From Armatimonadota bacterium (lineage in GTDB: Bacteria; Armatimonadota; DTGP01; JAHWJO01), in assembly GCA_019348365.1 (NCBI GenBank), contig JAHWJO010000265.1, positions 1-6,711 on the forward strand: 6,711 nucleotides of DNA, in the 5' to 3' direction. Shown piece by piece: positions 4,319 to 6,711 of this stretch. Position numbers and translations under genes: made by a program. The notes under the pieces were generated by a model. The model did not search any database and was not told the DNA's origin. It saw only the letters and a program-made list of their open reading frames with translations. Numbering within the stretch: the stretch's first letter is position 1; every line of letters starts with the position of its first letter.

Positions 4319-6711
4319 GTGTTTTCTGTTCCTGCTTCCTCCCGCCTCTTCTCTTCCGCTGTGAAGCCCCTGCTGATTCCGCTTTGCATCGTAGTCCTGC
4401 TGGCGCTCTTCGTCTTCTCTTCTCCCGCCCTGGCGCTGCAGAAGGGCGACGTGACGGGAGAAGGCGAAGTGAACGTCGGGGATGCCGTGGCGATCCTCCG
4501 CGCCGCCGTACGCCTGGAGGCCCTCTCCTCCGAGCAGCAGGATGCGGCGGACGTCGATTACGACGGGCAGGTCACCGTCGCCGACGCTTCCCTGTTATTG
4601 GATTCGGTGCTGAACAACAAGCCGCTGCCCGCCCCTCCACCCGTGACCGCCACCGCCCGGTTTGTGGTGGACGCCCGGACGAAACAGGTCCAGGTGATCT
4701 CCCTTCCCGGCGCGGCCCGGCGAGGATCGCCTTCCGGCTCGTCGTTCCTGAAAGCGATCCTGGCGGGAGCGCGGGTCAGCTTCAACACGAGCCCGCTCAT
4801 CGACGAGCCGGGGGACGTGGGGCTCAAGGCGCTCAACGTCTCCGTCACCAACTCCAGCGGCTTTCCGCTGGGACAGTCGCCCAGCGGCACGGTTACGGGC
4901 CTGCGGGCGCTTTTTTCAGAGTTCTTCCAGGTCTATTCGGACCTGCGGACGCAGGCGCAGGTGAGCACGGGAGCGGGAAGCGGGGCGGCGGGGAGCGCGG
5001 ACGGGGCGGCCCTGAGCGCCACGTTCGGCGGCCCCACCGGCGTGGCGTTCTGGCCGAATGGAGACCTCTACGTGGCGGATTACCTCAACCATAAGATCCG
5101 GCGGATCCAGGGCGGCAACGTGAGCACGCTGGCCGGGAGCGGGACGGCGGGAAGCGTGGATGCCAGTGGGACGAGTGCATCGTTCAACTACCCCTGGGGG
5201 ATCGCTGTGTACTGGGACGGCTCCCTGATCGTTACGGACCGGCTTGGGCACAAGATCCGGCGGGTCACCACCGGAGGGGTGGTGACGACGATTGCGGGTA
5301 CGGGAACACCAGGGAACAGCAACGGTCCGGGGGATGTTGCCATGTTCAACCAGCCCATGGGCGTGACGGTGGGAAAGGACGGGAACATCTACGTCGTCGA
5401 TCACGGCAACTTCATGATCCGCAAAATCACTCTCATCAATAACTTTTTCGATCAGCCGTCCAGCTACACCGTGACGACGGTGGCGGGGAACGGGGCGCCG
5501 GGAGCGGCGGACGGGACGGGAGCCGCCGCGCAGTTCAGCTACCCGGTGGACATCGCCGCCGACGAGGGGCACGTGCTCTACGTGGCCGATTACGCCAACC
5601 ACAAGGTCCGAAGGATCAGCCCGGCGGGAGCGGTGACGACCGTTGCCGGGACGGGAGCGGCGGGGCTGGCGGACGGCAATGGGAATGTGGCGCAGTTCCG
5701 GTATCCGGGCGGGATCGCGGTGGTGATCGGGACGCTGGTGGTGAGCGATAACCACACTCACCGGCTGCGGCAGCTGCAGCTGAGGCCGGGGAACTCTCCG
5801 GGAGTGTCGAGCAGCTGGACGGTGCAGAGCCTGGCGGGCGAGGGGACGGCGGGTCATCAGGACGGGAGCGGCGAGGCGGCCCGGTTCTTCCATCCGTATG
5901 GGCTGTCGGCGGACGCGGACGGAAACCTGCTGGTGGCGGACTACGCGAACAACCGGATCCGGAGGGTGGCGCCGAACCCGGAGAGAGTGTGGCTGTCCAA
6001 TCCGGACGGGATGTATCAGGACAACCGGAGGACACCGGGGGAGGTGCGCCCGTATCTTTCGTATGCGGGAACGGTGGCGAACGGGGGGACGAGTTCGACG
6101 AAGCAGTGGGCGTTCGTGGTGCCGAAGGAGGTGAGCGCGTTCGAGTTCGACGTGACGCTGGAGGCGGCGACGGACGTGCTGGCTCCGCCGCCGGCCCGGT
6201 CCGGCTCCGGCTCTCCCGACACATGGGTGCGGACCCTGGCAGGAGGATTGTCAAGAGGATTTCTGGACGGCGATGCGAGCCAGTCATTGTTCCGCGATCC
6301 GGCGGGGATCGCGGTGGACCGGGCGGGCAATCTCTACGTCTCGGAAAGTAGCAATGGCGCCGTCCGCCGGATCAGCGTGGACGGCCTCGTCACCACGGTC
6401 GCGGGGAATCCCGGTATCGCTATCTCCGGTTCGGCGGACGGGTCCGGTCATCTCGCCCGGTTCTATGGCCCTATCGGTATTGCCGTCACCCCCGATGGAA
6501 AGACGCTCTACGTGGCGGATGGGTACAATCACAGGATCCGCCGGATCAGCCTGGCGGGAACGGACCCGACGAAGCCCGATCACTGGACCGTCGCCACCAT
6601 CGTCAACCCCACGACCACAGCCTCTGGCTACGTGGAGGGCTCCGGAGACGTGGCCCGGATGGACCGTCCCTGGGGGATCGCCCTGGGTCAGGGGGGGAAT
6701 CTCTACGTCTC
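4319..6711 (+). CDS. Secreted dockerin-like and NHL-repeat protein (partial, 797+ aa)
   Basis: The reading frame is open from GTG 4319 to the window edge, with no stop in 797 codons. Residues 1-39 form a signal peptide: a basic stretch around R9 and K16, a hydrophobic core LLIPLCIVVLLALFVF, and an Ala-Leu-Ala cleavage site at 37-39. Residues 43-100 resemble a type I dockerin pair of calcium-binding loops. About 105-214 is beta-rich without repeats. Six NHL repeats fill 215-555, an 81-residue non-repeat segment follows (556-636), and three more repeats run from 637 to the edge. Each repeat has the pattern AGxGxxGxxDG, FxxPxGIAV, G-LYVADYxNHxIRRI. NHL repeats fold into beta-propellers that usually bind proteins, sugars or nucleic acids. 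The protein is probably extracellular or surface-attached; its ligand is unknown. An anchoring or sorting domain may lie past the edge. A GTG start at 4361 would also leave a working signal peptide. Confidence 0.85.
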   Translation, partial: MFSVPASSRLFSSAVKPLLIPLCIVVLLALFVFSSPALALQKGDVTGEGEVNVGDAVAILRAAVRLEALSSEQQDAADVDYDGQVTVADASLLLDSVLNNKPLPAPPPVTATARFVVDARTKQVQVISLPGAARRGSPSGSSFLKAILAGARVSFNTSPLIDEPGDVGLKALNVSVTNSSGFPLGQSPSGTVTGLRALFSEFFQVYSDLRTQAQVSTGAGSGAAGSADGAALSATFGGPTGVAFWPNGDLYVADYLNHKIRRIQGGNVSTLAGSGTAGSVDASGTSASFNYPWGIAVYWDGSLIVTDRLGHKIRRVTTGGVVTTIAGTGTPGNSNGPGDVAMFNQPMGVTVGKDGNIYVVDHGNFMIRKITLINNFFDQPSSYTVTTVAGNGAPGAADGTGAAAQFSYPVDIAADEGHVLYVADYANHKVRRISPAGAVTTVAGTGAAGLADGNGNVAQFRYPGGIAVVIGTLVVSDNHTHRLRQLQLRPGNSPGVSSSWTVQSLAGEGTAGHQDGSGEAARFFHPYGLSADADGNLLVADYANNRIRRVAPNPERVWLSNPDGMYQDNRRTPGEVRPYLSYAGTVANGGTSSTKQWAFVVPKEVSAFEFDVTLEAATDVLAPPPARSGSGSPDTWVRTLAGGLSRGFLDGDASQSLFRDPAGIAVDRAGNLYVSESSNGAVRRISVDGLVTTVAGNPGIAISGSADGSGHLARFYGPIGIAVTPDGKTLYVADGYNHRIRRISLAGTDPTKPDHWTVATIVNPTTTASGYVEGSGDVARMDRPWGIALGQGGNLYV
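4445..4618 (+). other. Dockerin-like calcium-binding module
   Basis: This encodes residues 43-100. The second loop is canonical: D78-x-D80-x-D82-G83-x5-D89 (ADVDYDGQVTVADA), followed by a helix. The first loop keeps D44, G49 and D55 but has Thr46 and Glu48 where Asn and Asp are usual, so its calcium binding may be weaker. Non-cellulosomal proteins of many phyla carry such modules; a cohesin partner is not implied. Confidence 0.7.
4961..5983 (+). repeat. NHL repeats 1-6 (one full propeller's worth)
   Basis: Repeat units start at 4961, 5120, 5282, 5471, 5633 and 5822, giving lengths of 159, 162, 189, 162, 189 and 162 bp. The long units (3 and 5) have about nine extra residues in the linker (for example NNFFDQPSS, NSPGVSSSW). 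Unit 5 is the most divergent, with SDNHTHRLRQL replacing the usual ADYxNHKIRRI. Six blades are enough for a closed NHL propeller. Confidence 0.85.
5984..6226 (+). other. 81-residue non-NHL segment between propeller repeats
   Basis: This encodes residues 556-636. It contains LSNPDG, a PYLSYAG turn, GGTSSTKQWAFVVP and AFEFDVTLEA, then a Pro/Gly/Ser linker. It reads as the C-terminal strands of a beta-sandwich, of the kind with a TSxxKxWxFxxP motif that I recall from other secreted bacterial proteins. Its missing N-terminal strands may be those at residues 153-203. Confidence 0.5.
6227..6711 (+). repeat. NHL repeats 7-9 (continuing off the edge)
   Basis: Units start at 6227, 6389 and 6590, with lengths of 162 and 201 bp before the last, truncated unit. 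They keep the same pattern (GIAVDRAGNLYVSE, LYVADGYNHRIRRI, PWGIALGQGGNLYV), so a second propeller probably begins here. Confidence 0.85.

Noticed and set aside
4291..5094. Plus-strand ORF of 267 codons starting at ATG 4291
   Set aside because: A different frame over the signal peptide/dockerin region. It gives an Arg- and Gly-rich peptide, while the frame from 4319 gives clear domains.

Overview
The window looks like a G+C-rich bacterial chromosome segment. In the stretches I counted by hand, uvrA is roughly 60-70% G+C. The gene set is a UvrA excinuclease subunit, a secreted dockerin-plus-NHL-repeat protein, and a small-protein/HNH-nuclease pair of a type I associate from memory with environmental phyla such as Planctomycetota, Cyanobacteriota, Chloroflexota and Armatimonadota. 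I cannot place the organism more closely.

Layout. On the minus strand, read right to left, a uvrA promoter (3874-3846) drives a complete uvrA (3733-848, 961 aa). Twenty bases after its stop comes an 89-aa protein of unknown function (827-558), then a 127-aa HNH endonuclease (558-175) whose start overlaps the preceding stop (TAATG). After a 54-bp spacer the minus strand enters a second copy of the uvrA 3' region (120-1), starting abruptly at the codon equivalent to Ser846 and running off the window edge. On the plus strand, after a 585-bp divergent intergenic region with an 18-bp perfect tandem repeat, a gene starting at GTG 4319 encodes a secreted protein. It has a signal peptide, a dockerin-like module, a beta-rich region and at least nine NHL repeats, and continues beyond the right edge.

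The most interesting structure is at the left. The uvrA tail is present twice, once as the end of the intact gene and once beyond the HNH gene. The 120 bp visible in both copies differ at 15 positions in 13 of 40 codons, and every difference is synonymous. The most economical reading is that a compact element of about 1.08 kb (121-1198) entered uvrA at codon 846. It would have carried a replacement 3' end from a related uvrA plus the small gene and the HNH gene, keeping uvrA whole and pushing the original tail downstream. This resembles e14 at E. coli icd and the endonuclease-linked hybrid atp6 of Allomyces mitochondria, but with no integrase visible. This is inference; a plain tandem duplication or an assembly chimera must be excluded.

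UvrA acts in nucleotide excision repair with UvrB and UvrC. The right-hand protein is probably extracellular or cell-surface. Nothing in the sequence ties the two halves of the window together functionally.
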